Positions 15,971 to 23,139 of a stretch of DNA of 33,698 nt are shown here, one piece after another. Below the pieces are notes generated by a model that was given only the letters and a program-made list of their open reading frames with translations, did no database searches and was not told where the DNA came from. The stretch's first letter is position 1; each line of letters opens with the position of its first letter. Location of the stretch: assembly GCF_004307015.1 (NCBI RefSeq), contig NZ_SIJL01000013.1:1-33698 (forward strand), written 5' to 3'. The translations under genes were made by a program, and so were the position numbers. The DNA is from Thermus thermamylovorans. Its GTDB lineage: Bacteria > Deinococcota > Deinococci > Deinococcales > Thermaceae.

Positions 15971-16788
15971 CAGAGCGCGGCCAGGATCCCCCGCACGAAG
16001 CGGCGGAAAAGGGGCCCCGTCCTCGCCGCCACCGCCAGCACCTCCTCCTCGGTGGCGTGGTGCTCCCTTTCCGGCACCGCCATGTCCGTGAGGGTGGAAA
16101 GCCCCAGGACCCGGGCCCCCAGGTGGCGCAGGGCGATGACCTCGGGCACCGTGGACATGCCGATGGCGTCCGCCCCGAGCTCGCGGAGCATCCTGAGCTC
16201 CGCCCGGCTGGCGAAGCTGGGCCCCAGGAACCAGGCGTAGACCCCCTCGAAGAGGTGCAGGTCCTGCTCCCGGGCCACCTTGCGGGCGAGCTCGATGAGC
16301 TCAGGGTCGTAGGCCTCGAACATCACCGGGAAACGGGGGCCAAGCCGCTCGTCGTTTTTGCCCCGCAAGGGGTTCACCCCGGAGGGGTTGAGGTAGTCCA
16401 GGTGGAGGAGGATCCCCCCCGCCTGGAAGCGGGGGTTGAGCCCCCCGGCCGCCGAGGTGAGGAGGAAGGTCCTGGCCCCCAGGAAGAAGCCCACCCGCAC
16501 GGGGAAGGCCACCTCCTCGGCGCTGTAGCCCTCGTAGTAGTGGACCCGGCCCTGGTAGACCAGGACCCGCTTGCCCTCCAGATGGCCCAGGACCAGCTTG
16601 CCCGCGTGGCCGGGGGCGGTGGAAAGGGGGAAGTGGGGGATCTCCCGGTAGGGGATCTCCGCCACCTTCTCCACCTCCTCCGCCAGAGGCCCCAGCCCCG
16701 AGCCCAGGACCAGGCCCACCTCCGGGGGGAAGTCGGCCTGGGCGCGGATGTAGGCCACCGCCTCCTGGATCTTTTCGTAGACCCCCAT
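15970..16788 (-). CDS. Purine nucleoside phosphorylase, trimeric family
   Basis: 272-residue purine nucleoside phosphorylase/MTA phosphorylase-family enzyme cleaving purine (deoxy)nucleosides with phosphate. Motifs: GSGLGPLAEEV (29-39, phosphate loop), PGHAGKLVLG, RVHYYEGY, TSAAGGLNP (111-119), FEAYD, GPSFASRAELRML and the signature IGMSTVPEVIALRHLG (209-224). In the base pocket the residue after LST-L-T is Asp235 (TDMA), where human PNP has Asn243. Asp there is usually associated with 6-aminopurines, so adenosine or methylthioadenosine should be considered as substrates. The ATG at 16788 has a TAAAAT box seven bases upstream and gives the N-terminus MGVYEKIQEA. An in-frame ATG at 16797 overlaps the box. 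It heads the operon with yggS and divIVA and is divergent from omp85. Confidence 0.9.
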   Translation of the reverse strand: MGVYEKIQEAVAYIRAQADFPPEVGLVLGSGLGPLAEEVEKVAEIPYREIPHFPLSTAPGHAGKLVLGHLEGKRVLVYQGRVHYYEGYSAEEVAFPVRVGFFLGARTFLLTSAAGGLNPRFQAGGILLHLDYLNPSGVNPLRGKNDERLGPRFPVMFEAYDPELIELARKVAREQDLHLFEGVYAWFLGPSFASRAELRMLRELGADAIGMSTVPEVIALRHLGARVLGLSTLTDMAVPEREHHATEEEVLAVAARTGPLFRRFVRGILAAL

Positions 16789-16795
16789 GGCGGCC

Positions 16796-16801
16796 ATTTT
16801 A
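16796..16801 (-). promoter_or_regulatory. -10 box of pnp-yggS-divIVA (leaderless type)
   Basis: Minus-strand TAAAAT is seven bases before the ATG at 16788. It supports that start over the ATG at 16797. Confidence 0.55.
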
Positions 16802-16829
16802 CTCTCACGCGGGCTTCACCTGGCCCCGG

Positions 16830-16835
16830 TATGCT
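16830..16835 (+). promoter_or_regulatory. -10 box of omp85 (leaderless type)
   Basis: TATGCT is seven bases before the omp85 ATG. It has the same hexamer and the same spacing as the tamB box at 12350-12355. No Shine-Dalgarno or clear -35 is present. Confidence 0.55.
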
Positions 16836-16842
16836 CTCCGCC

Positions 16843-19308
16843 ATGAAACGCCTGCTGGTGCTGTCCTTCCTGGGGCTCCTGGCCCTGGCGGCCCCCATCC
16901 GGGAGGTGGTGGTGGAGGGGGGCGACCCCGTCCTGCAGGCCCTGGCCCGGGCCGCCCTCCCCTTCGGGGTGGGGGATGAGCCCGGGGACCTGGAGGCCGC
17001 CCGGAGGGCCATCCTGGCCACGGGCTACTTCCGGGAGGTGGAGGTGAGGCTCCAGGACGGGGTCCTCCGGGTGGTCCTCACCCCCTACCCCCCCCTGGCC
17101 GAGGTGCGGGTGGAGGCCCGGGCCTTCCCCCAGGAGACCCTCCTGCGCTTTTTGGACCAGAACTTCGCCATCGGCCGGGAGGCCATCCACAACCCCCTGA
17201 GGGCCCAGGAAGCGGCCCAGGCCCTGGCCCAGGCCTACCGGCAAAACGGCTTCCCCTTCGTCCCCCAGGTGGCGGTGGAGGCCCGGGAGGGGGCGGAGGG
17301 GGTGGTCCTGGTCTTCCGGGTGGCCGAGGCCCCGGAGGTGCGGGAGGTGCGCCTCCTGGGGGCCACCCTCCTCCCCGAGGCCGAGCTAAGGCGGCTGCTG
17401 GAGCCCCTGAGGGGTCCCTTCGACTTCGCCCGCTACCAGGAGGCCCTCAGGGCCATCGCCCTCCGCTACGAGGGGGCGGGCTACCGCTTTAGCGGCCCAG
17501 ACCTCGAGGCCAGCACCCTGGAGGAGGGGGTCCTCACCGTGCGGGTGCGGGAGCTCAGGGTGGTGGCGGTGGAGGGGGCGGGGCTGGACCTGCGGGACTT
17601 CCCCCTGGCCCCCGGGGACTTCCTGGACTACGGCCGCCTCCTGGAGGGGGTGCAGGCCCTCTCCCGGGGGCTTTCCCGCATCGTGAACTTCACCCTGGTT
17701 CCGGAAGGGGAGGGGGTGCGGGTGCGCCTGGAGGTGGGCCCCGAGGGGGGCAGGATCGAGCGGGTAGAGCTCACCGGGAACACCGCCTTCCCCGCGGAAA
17801 CCCTCCTGGCCCTCCTCCGCCTGAGGCCCGGGGAGGTCTACACCCCCCTCCTGGCCCAGGAGGACGCCCGGCGGATCGCGGGCTACTACGGGGAGAGGGG
17901 CTACGAGGTGGCCGACGTGCGCTTCGGCTTCCAAGAGGGGGTCTTCCGCCTGGAGGTGGTGGAGCTCAAGATCGGGGGCTACCGCCTGGAGTGGGCCGCC
18001 TCCCCCAGGACCCGGGAGGAGGTGATCCTCCGGGAGCTCCCCCCGCCGGGAAGCCTCTTCAACGTCCCGGCCCTGCGCCAGGGGATCAGCCGCCTCATGG
18101 CCACCGGCCTCCTGGCCGAGCCCCCCGGGGTGCGCCTCCTCCCCGGGGAACGGGAGGACCAGGTGATCCTCCTCCTCTCCCTGAGGGAGGCCCGCACCGG
18201 CCTCTTCCAGCCCGCCATCGGCTGGAGCTCCCTGGAGGGCTGGTCGGGCACCGTGGCCTTCCGGGAGACCAACCTCTTCGGCCTGGCCCACCAGGTGGGG
18301 GCGGAGCTGGCCTTTTTGCAGAACGAGGCCCGGGAAAACCTCTCCCTAAGCGTTTCCTACACCATTCCCTGGCTCTACCTGGACTACCTGGACCTCAAGG
18401 AGGTGCGCACCGGCCTTTCCCTGGCCCTCTTCTCCACCCCCATCGGCAACAACCGGCTCTTCGACGGGGCCACCGACACCGGCTGGGAGTACACCGAGCG
18501 CCGCACCGGCGGGGCCCTGAGCCTCACCCGCCCCCTCTCCCGGGAGCTGGAGCAGATCAGGCTCTCCTTGGGCTTCACCGCCCGCCGCTCGGCCTACGCC
18601 CTGGAGGTCCTCGACCCCAACGCCCCCTGCGACCCCGCCGTCACCGACCCCAGCGACCCCAGGTACTGCGACGGCACCGGGTACAAAGACCTCGGCCAGG
18701 CCCAAAGCCTCCTCCCCACCCCCGGCTGGACCCTCAGGCTGGACACCGGGGTGAGCTACCTGGAGGTGGACGACCCCCGCTTCCGCACCCAGGGCTACGA
18801 GGCGAGCCTCTCCACCGGCCTGGGCCTCTCCCTCCCCGACACGGGGGGCCGGAGCCTCTTCGTCCCCGTGGTGGTCACGGGCAAGACCTACTTCCCCCTG
18901 GACGGGGAGAGGCGGCAGGCCCTGGCCCTCAGGGCCTCGGTGGGCACCCTCCTGGGCTTCCCCCCGGCGGGGGAGCGCTTCTTCCTCTCCGGGGGTGGGG
19001 CCGAGGCCTTCCTCCTCAGGGGCTACGAGGACCGCAAGTACGGGGGGCTCTCCTTCGCCACGGGAAGCCTGGAGTACCGCTACAACTTCAACCTCTCCCC
19101 GCAAGGGGGGACCAACCTCTACGGCATCCTCTTCACCGACCTGGGGATCGCCGACAACACCGGCGGGGTGAAGTGGGGGGCCGGGGTGGGGCTGCAGCTG
19201 GACCTGGACGTGCTGGGGGTCCTCCTCCCCTCCTTGCGGCTGGACTACGCCTTCAGCCCGGAAAGCCCCACGGGAAGGCTCCACTTCCGCATCGGGCCCA
19301 TGTTCTAA
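16843..19308 (+). CDS. bamA: Omp85/BamA outer-membrane assembly protein
   Basis: 821-residue Omp85-family protein that inserts beta-barrel proteins into the outer membrane. The signal peptide MKRLLVLSFLGLLALAAP is cleaved around residue 17-18. Residues 19-449 hold what I count as six POTRA-like repeats (about 19-81, 85-162, 166-237, 238-300, 304-375, 377-449); the clearest is IERVELTGNTAFPAETLLALL at 305-325. The barrel occupies about 450-821, with FRETNLFGLAHQVGAELAF early, the loop-6 motif LRGYEDRKYGG (VRGF equivalent), and a C-terminal strand LHFRIGPMF ending in Phe, as outer-membrane proteins do. Two cysteines lie in one extracellular-loop segment (NAPCDP...RYCDGTGY, 18627-18670). The ATG is chosen from the signal peptide and the -10 box seven bases upstream. 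The DUF503 gene follows after 19 bases. Confidence 0.95.
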   Translation: MKRLLVLSFLGLLALAAPIREVVVEGGDPVLQALARAALPFGVGDEPGDLEAARRAILATGYFREVEVRLQDGVLRVVLTPYPPLAEVRVEARAFPQETLLRFLDQNFAIGREAIHNPLRAQEAAQALAQAYRQNGFPFVPQVAVEAREGAEGVVLVFRVAEAPEVREVRLLGATLLPEAELRRLLEPLRGPFDFARYQEALRAIALRYEGAGYRFSGPDLEASTLEEGVLTVRVRELRVVAVEGAGLDLRDFPLAPGDFLDYGRLLEGVQALSRGLSRIVNFTLVPEGEGVRVRLEVGPEGGRIERVELTGNTAFPAETLLALLRLRPGEVYTPLLAQEDARRIAGYYGERGYEVADVRFGFQEGVFRLEVVELKIGGYRLEWAASPRTREEVILRELPPPGSLFNVPALRQGISRLMATGLLAEPPGVRLLPGEREDQVILLLSLREARTGLFQPAIGWSSLEGWSGTVAFRETNLFGLAHQVGAELAFLQNEARENLSLSVSYTIPWLYLDYLDLKEVRTGLSLALFSTPIGNNRLFDGATDTGWEYTERRTGGALSLTRPLSRELEQIRLSLGFTARRSAYALEVLDPNAPCDPAVTDPSDPRYCDGTGYKDLGQAQSLLPTPGWTLRLDTGVSYLEVDDPRFRTQGYEASLSTGLGLSLPDTGGRSLFVPVVVTGKTYFPLDGERRQALALRASVGTLLGFPPAGERFFLSGGGAEAFLLRGYEDRKYGGLSFATGSLEYRYNFNLSPQGGTNLYGILFTDLGIADNTGGVKWGAGVGLQLDLDVLGVLLPSLRLDYAFSPESPTGRLHFRIGPMF

Positions 19309-19327
19309 ACTGGGCCTGGGGCCCGCC

Positions 19328-19636
19328 ATGAAAGCCTACCTGGGCCTCTACACCGCCCGGCTGGAAACCCCGGCCCGGAGCCTCAAGGAGAAGCGGGCCC
19401 TCATCAAGCCGGCCCTGGAACGGGTGAAGGCCCGCTTCCCCGTCAGCGCGGCCAGGCTTTACGGCCTGGACGCCTGGGGCTTCGAGGTGGTGGGCCTGAG
19501 CCTCCTGGGCAACGACCCCGCGTGGGTGGAAGAAACCCTCCGCGAGGCCGCCCGCTTCCTGGCCCGCGAGGGGGATTTTAGGGTGGCCCTGGAGGCCTTT
19601 CACCTCGAGGCCTTCGAGCTGGACGGCCTAGTCTAG
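19328..19636 (+). CDS. DUF503 family protein (YlxP/TT1725 type)
   Basis: 102 residues, the same length as the T. thermophilus protein TT1725, whose ferredoxin-like fold has been solved and whose function is unknown. Family signatures are SLKEKRALIKPALERVKARF (18-37), SAARLYGLDAWGFEVVGLSLLGND, and ending VALEAFHLEAFELDGLV. DUF503/YlxP genes lie beside rbfA-nusA-infB genes in Firmicutes, suggesting a translation or ribosome role there, but here the gene follows omp85 by 19 bases and is probably co-transcribed with it. The start ATG has a weak ribosome-binding region, GGGCCTGGGG. Confidence 0.9.
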   Translation: MKAYLGLYTARLETPARSLKEKRALIKPALERVKARFPVSAARLYGLDAWGFEVVGLSLLGNDPAWVEETLREAARFLAREGDFRVALEAFHLEAFELDGLV

Positions 19637-19662
19637 GGACACGCCCCCGGCAACCAGCGGGG

Positions 19663-19668
19663 TAAGAT
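19663..19668 (+). promoter_or_regulatory. -10 box of the MNT/HEPN pair (leaderless type)
   Basis: TAAGAT lies seven bases before GTG 19676 and overlaps the alternative ATG at 19667. If used, the antitoxin starts at the GTG. Confidence 0.45.
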
Positions 19669-19675
19669 GGAAGGG

Positions 19676-19981
19676 GTGAACCTTAGCTCCCTGCCTACCC
19701 CCGATCGGGAACGCCTCCAGGAGCTTTGCCAGCGCTACGGCGTGCGCCGGCTCCTTCTCTTTGGCTCCTTCGCCCGGGGAGAGGCCTCGGAGGCAAGCGA
19801 CCTGGATCTCCTGGTGGAGTTCTTCCCCGGCCGAGTCCCGGGCCTGGGCTTCGTGCGCCTGCAGGAGGAGCTCTCCCGCCTGTTCGGGAGGCAGGTGGAC
19901 CTCCACACCGCGAAGAGCCTCAGCCGCTACTTCCGCGAGGAGGCCCTAAGGGAGGCCCATCCCCTTTATGAGGCCGCCTAG
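19676..19981 (+). CDS. mntA: MNT-domain nucleotidyltransferase antitoxin (MntA type)
   Basis: About 101-residue minimal nucleotidyltransferase. The motif GSFARGEASEASDLDLLVEF contains GS, ten residues, then D-x-D, exactly the GSX10DXD active site of MntA antitoxins, which transfer AMP from ATP onto a tyrosine of the HEPN partner and so neutralise it. The third acidic residue is probably the Asp in RQVDLHTAKSL. GTG 19676 is preferred because of the TAAGAT box; ATG 19667, three codons upstream, is possible and would add MEG. The gene overlaps hepT by 14 bases, typical for these pairs. The pair is inserted between the DUF503 gene and a convergent thiolase, and its base composition is a little lower in GC than omp85 but not foreign-looking. 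Confidence 0.9.
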   Translation: MNLSSLPTPDRERLQELCQRYGVRRLLLFGSFARGEASEASDLDLLVEFFPGRVPGLGFVRLQEELSRLFGRQVDLHTAKSLSRYFREEALREAHPLYEAA

Positions 19982-20321
19982 GGTTTCGGATAGGGTCCGG
20001 CTCCTGCACATGCGGGACGCGGCGCAAAGGGCCCTGGAGCTGGGGCAAGGGAAGAACCTGTCCTCCCTCCCCCCAGAGGACACCACCGCCTTGGCCGTGG
20101 TGCGCCTCCTGGAAATCCTAGGGGAGGCCGCCAGGGGCCTGTCCCAAGAGCTCAAAGAACGCTACCCCGAGGTTCCCTGGCGGGAGATCGCCGACACCCG
20201 GAACCGCTTAATCCACGAGTACTTCGACGTGGACATGGAGGTGGTGGGAGCCATCGTGGAGCAGGACCTCCCCCACCTCCTCACCCGCTTGGAGCAGATT
20301 CTAGAGGAGCTGGGCGCCTAA
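19968..20321 (+). CDS. hepT: HEPN-domain toxin (HepT type, DUF86)
   Basis: 117-residue all-helical HEPN RNase of a type VII toxin-antitoxin pair. The active motif TRNRLIHEYFDVD gives R78-x4-H83-x-Y85, the RX4HXY signature in which Arg and His cleave RNA and Tyr is the residue adenylylated by MntA. All three residues are intact, so the toxin should be functional. Other DUF86 marks are VRLLEILGEAARGLS (45-59) and YPEVPWREIADTRN. The start ATG at 19968 overlaps the mntA end by 14 bases; Met15 (20010) is an alternative but would cut the first helix. The stop overlaps the thiolase stop from the other strand by 4 bases. Confidence 0.92.
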   Translation: MRPPRVSDRVRLLHMRDAAQRALELGQGKNLSSLPPEDTTALAVVRLLEILGEAARGLSQELKERYPEVPWREIADTRNRLIHEYFDVDMEVVGAIVEQDLPHLLTRLEQILEELGA

Positions 20322-21508
20322 ACCAGCTCCACCCCGAAGGCCGTGGACCCCCCGGTGCCGTGGCAGATGGCGGCCAGGCCCCTTTCCTCCCCCTTCTGCC
20401 TGAGGGCGTTCAGCAGGGTAACCAGGATCCTGGCCCCGCTGGCCCCGATGGGGTGGCCCAGGGCCACGGCTCCCCCGAAGACGTTGAGCCGTTCGTAGGG
20501 CACCCCCAGGAGGCGGTGGAAGAGGACGTTGTTCAGGGCGAAGGCCTCGTTGTTCTCAAAGAGGCCGAAGTCGGCCACCTTCATGCCAAGCCGGTCCAGA
20601 AGGCGCCTGACCGCGGGGATGGGGGCCTCGGGGAAGCGCCAGGGCTCCCCCGCGGCCCAGGCCCCGCCCAGAACCCGGGCGAGGGGCTTAAGGCCGTGGG
20701 CCCTCACCGCCTCCTCCGAGGCGAGGAGAAGCGCCGCCGCCCCGTCGGAGATCTGGCTGGCGTTCCCCGCGGTGAGGATGCCGTCCTTGCGGAAGGCGGG
20801 CTTGAGGGCGGCCAGGGACTCCGGGGTGGTCTCGGGGCGGATCCCCTCATCCTTATCCACCACCACCGGCCCCTTCTTCCCGGGAAGCTCCATGGGGGCG
20901 ATCTCCTCCGCGAAGAAGCCCTTCTCCGTGGCCTCCGCCGCCCGCCGGTGGGAATGGTAGGCGGCCTCGTCCACCTCCTGGCGCGTGACCCCGTAGTCCT
21001 GGGCCAGCCTTTCCGCCTGCTCCCCCATGGCCTCGCCACTAAAGGGGTCGGAAAGCCCATCCCGAAGCAGGATGTCCTGCAGGCCCTCCGGCGCCCCCAT
21101 GAGGAACCTGTACCCCCACCTGGCCCGGTGGGAGAGGTAGAACCCCGCCTGGCTCATGGACTCCACCCCCCCGGCCAGGACCAGGTGGGCCTCCCCCGTG
21201 CGCAGGAACTGCACGGCGTTCATGGCGGCCATCATCCCCGAGGCGCAGACCATGTCCACCTGGTACCCATCCACCTCCTTAGGGATGCCCGCCCTCAAGG
21301 CCGCCTGGCGGGGGAGGAGCTGCCCGTGCCCCGCCCGGAGCACGTTCCCGAAGACGTAGAGGTCCAGGTCCTTCCCCTCCACCCCCGCCCGCGCCAGGGC
21401 GGCCCGCATGGCCTGGGCCCCTAGCTCCACCGGGCTTGCGTCCTTCAGCACCCCCCCGAACCGGCCAATGGGGGTGCGCACCGCAGAAACGATGTAGACC
21501 TCGCCCAT
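20318..21508 (-). CDS. Thiolase family acetyl-CoA acyltransferase
   Basis: 396 residues, the normal length for thiolase I/II. It condenses or cleaves acyl-CoA in fatty-acid oxidation or acetoacetyl-CoA formation. The nucleophile is Cys88 in VDMVCASGMMAAMNAV. NEAFA holds the oxyanion-hole Asn, and GHPIGASGAR holds the catalytic His352. The second cysteine, Cys382, is in ICHGTGGSTAFGVEL, a variant of the usual CxGGG ending. The segment before the histidine reads NVFGGAVALG rather than the commoner NVNGG or NVHGG. Whether it is biosynthetic or degradative cannot be told; no fad genes are adjacent. The ATG at 21508 has TATGAT six bases upstream, so it forms its own transcription unit, divergent from the pilin operon. 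Confidence 0.93.
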   Translation of the reverse strand: MGEVYIVSAVRTPIGRFGGVLKDASPVELGAQAMRAALARAGVEGKDLDLYVFGNVLRAGHGQLLPRQAALRAGIPKEVDGYQVDMVCASGMMAAMNAVQFLRTGEAHLVLAGGVESMSQAGFYLSHRARWGYRFLMGAPEGLQDILLRDGLSDPFSGEAMGEQAERLAQDYGVTRQEVDEAAYHSHRRAAEATEKGFFAEEIAPMELPGKKGPVVVDKDEGIRPETTPESLAALKPAFRKDGILTAGNASQISDGAAALLLASEEAVRAHGLKPLARVLGGAWAAGEPWRFPEAPIPAVRRLLDRLGMKVADFGLFENNEAFALNNVLFHRLLGVPYERLNVFGGAVALGHPIGASGARILVTLLNALRQKGEERGLAAICHGTGGSTAFGVELV

Positions 21509-21514
21509 GGGCCT

Positions 21515-21520
21515 ATCATA
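21515..21520 (-). promoter_or_regulatory. -10 box of the thiolase gene (leaderless type)
   Basis: Minus-strand TATGAT, six bases before the ATG. No -35 match. Confidence 0.55.
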
Positions 21521-21560
21521 CCCGCGCGCCGGGGCACCTGGGGCGAGGGCAGCCCCCTGC

Positions 21561-21566
21561 TATACT
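21561..21566 (+). promoter_or_regulatory. Extended -10 promoter of the minor-pilin/comZ operon
   Basis: TATACT preceded by TG and one base (TGCTATACT) forms an extended -10 box, which does not need a -35. It ends eight bases before the first prepilin ATG. It lies in the 66-base gap shared with the thiolase promoter. Confidence 0.55.
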
Positions 21567-21574
21567 CCAGGCGG

Positions 21575-22045
21575 ATGCCCAGGCAAGGCCTCACCCTGTT
21601 GGAGCTTCTGGTGGTGCTGGGCCTCCTGGGGGTCTTGCTGGGCCTGAGCCTTCCCCTCCTCTCCCCGAACCGCCTGGCCCTGGAGGGCGCCGCCCGCTCC
21701 CTGGCGGCCCAGGTGACCCGGGCCAGGCTGGAGGCCATCCGGCAGAACGCCTTCGCCGGGCTCCACGTCTTCACCGAGGGGGCTGGGGGCTACGCGGTCT
21801 TCGTGGACCGAAACGGGGACCGCCGCTACACCCCGGGGGAGGAGGTACAGGTGGTGCGCTTTGGGGAGGGAGGCTGGGCCCGGGTACGGCTGGACCCCAA
21901 CCGAAGCACCCTGGGCAATATGCCCATTCTGTTCGATCCCAGGGGGGTTCCCGCCAAACCCATCACCGGCACCATAACCCTCGCCTCCGGTACCTCCACC
22001 CGCAAGGTGGTCATAAGCCAGCAGGGCCGGGCCCGGGTGGAGTAG
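21575..22045 (+). CDS. GspH/FimT-type minor prepilin (PilA1-like), first copy
   Basis: 156-residue type IV prepilin-like protein. The short leader MPRQG is cut by prepilin peptidase before LTLLELLVVLGLLGVLLG, which has the Glu5 of class III signals and forms the membrane/pilus-core helix. The C-terminal GspH-like beta domain carries GGYAVFVDRNGDRRYTPGE, WARVRLDP and ISQQGRARVE. Such minor pseudopilins prime assembly of the pilus tip. It heads an operon ending with comZ. The order resembles the T. thermophilus pilA1-pilA2-pilA3-comZ-pilA4 cluster needed for natural transformation. It shares 17 identical residues (SLAAQVTRARLEAIRQN) and overall layout with the next gene, so one of the two looks like an additional copy. 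I have not assigned a symbol because I cannot tell which is orthologous to pilA1. Confidence 0.9.
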   Translation: MPRQGLTLLELLVVLGLLGVLLGLSLPLLSPNRLALEGAARSLAAQVTRARLEAIRQNAFAGLHVFTEGAGGYAVFVDRNGDRRYTPGEEVQVVRFGEGGWARVRLDPNRSTLGNMPILFDPRGVPAKPITGTITLASGTSTRKVVISQQGRARVE

Positions 22046-22046
22046 A

Positions 22047-22061
22047 CCCCCCGTTTGGGGG
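22047..22061 (+). other. GC hairpin between the two GspH-like genes
   Basis: A run of C (22047-22052), GTTT, then GGGGG forms a 5-bp stem with a 4-base loop directly after the first stop codon. There is no T-run, so it is more likely an intercistronic stability or partial-attenuation element than a full terminator. Confidence 0.35.
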
Positions 22062-22099
22062 ATGCGAACCCCACCCCTTTCGCCTACCCTTAGAAGGGA

Positions 22100-22588
22100 A
22101 TGAGGAAGCCCCGTGGCCTGACCCTCATAGAGCTCGTCATCATCCTCGCCATCCTGGGGATTCTCCTGGCCCTGGGCACGGGCTACCTGCGCTCCGACCG
22201 CATCGCCGTGAACCAAGCCGCGCAAAGCCTAGCGGCCCAGGTGACGAGGGCCCGGCTGGAAGCCATACGCCAAAACACCACCGCCGGGCTGCGGTTCGAA
22301 GCCGGCAACGCCCAAAGCGCCGGGGGCTACGTGGTCTACGTGGTGGTCCCCCCGGAAACCGGGGAAGGGACGACCATCCAGGAGAGGGTGGTCCAAAGGG
22401 TCGCCTTTGGCCAGGGGGAGTGGGCCCGGGTGCGGCTGGCCCAGGTCTCCGGGGAGACGGCCTTCGCCTTTGACAGCCGCGGCATCCCCCTTAGCTTCCA
22501 CACGGTCACCGTGACCCTCAGCAACCGGGCCAACACCTACACCCGACAGGTGGCGATATCCCCCCAAGGGAGGGCGGAGGTGCGATGA
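22100..22588 (+). CDS. GspH/FimT-type minor prepilin (PilA1-like), second copy
   Basis: 162-residue prepilin: leader MRKPRG, then LTLIELVIILAILGILLALG with Glu5. The remainder parallels the previous gene: SLAAQVTRARLEAIRQN identical, then GGYVVYVVV, QGEWARVRLA, FDSRGIP, and ISPQGRAEVR at the end. The middle of the globular domain differs, including a TTIQERVV insertion. It lies 54 bases after the first copy and overlaps the next gene by 4 bases (ATGA). AGAAGGGA just before the ATG may serve as ribosome-binding site. Predicted role: minor pilin of the competence/pilus tip complex. Confidence 0.9.
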   Translation: MRKPRGLTLIELVIILAILGILLALGTGYLRSDRIAVNQAAQSLAAQVTRARLEAIRQNTTAGLRFEAGNAQSAGGYVVYVVVPPETGEGTTIQERVVQRVAFGQGEWARVRLAQVSGETAFAFDSRGIPLSFHTVTVTLSNRANTYTRQVAISPQGRAEVR

Positions 22589-23139
22589 AGGCTAAAGGCT
22601 TGACCCTGATAGAGGTTCTCATCGCTTTGTCAGTAATCGGCATCGCCTTCGGGGCCCTCCTCATGAGCCAGGTCGCCAACCTCAGGGCCTCAGCGCAGAG
22701 CCGCTACGCCACCGACACCAAGGCCGCGGCGGTGCGGGTGCTGGAGGCCAAGTCCGGGGAAGTCCTCTGGAGCGAGATCGCCAGTGACCCTCGCTACCGG
22801 GACGACCCCGAAACCGGGCGGTCCTTCCACTTCGTGGACTACTACTACGGTTGTCCCGAGCCCGTGAGGCCACCCCCGGAGATCCGGTCAGGAAGCCTAG
22901 CCAACCTGCGGCCGGTGGACTGCTCGGGAACCGAGGAGGAGGGAAGCACGAGCGTGGAGTGGCGCATCGCGGGCGAAGGCGGCATCCTGGGGGAAGGGGT
23001 GGTGACCATAGTGGTCACCGCCACCCACGACCGAGGCCCCCGGGTAACCATGGGCCGACGGGTGACCTGCTACGACGTCTACCCCTCCCCCACCCAGGAC
23101 AAGCCCGCCCCCTGCCCGCCCCCAGGAGGTGGCCGGTGA
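22585..23139 (+). CDS. PilV-type minor prepilin
   Basis: 184 residues. Leader MKAKG, then LTLIEVLIALSVIGIAFGAL, the VLIALSVI pattern typical of PilV/GspI-like pilins. The globular part has cysteines in YYGCPEP, VDCSGTEEE, TCYDVYP and PAPCPPP that could form disulfides in the periplasm. GGAGGT lies just upstream of the ATG, which overlaps the preceding stop (ATGA). By position it may correspond to pilA2 of T. thermophilus, though I cannot confirm this. It ends in a Pro/Cys-rich tail that overlaps the start of the next gene. Confidence 0.88.
   Translation: MKAKGLTLIEVLIALSVIGIAFGALLMSQVANLRASAQSRYATDTKAAAVRVLEAKSGEVLWSEIASDPRYRDDPETGRSFHFVDYYYGCPEPVRPPPEIRSGSLANLRPVDCSGTEEEGSTSVEWRIAGEGGILGEGVVTIVVTATHDRGPRVTMGRRVTCYDVYPSPTQDKPAPCPPPGGGR

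Noticed and set aside
22851-23135. Long N-terminal extension of the PilW-like gene
   Set aside because: The class III signal starts at 23136, where GTG with AGGAGGT overlaps the previous stop. The upstream part only shadows the PilV-like gene.
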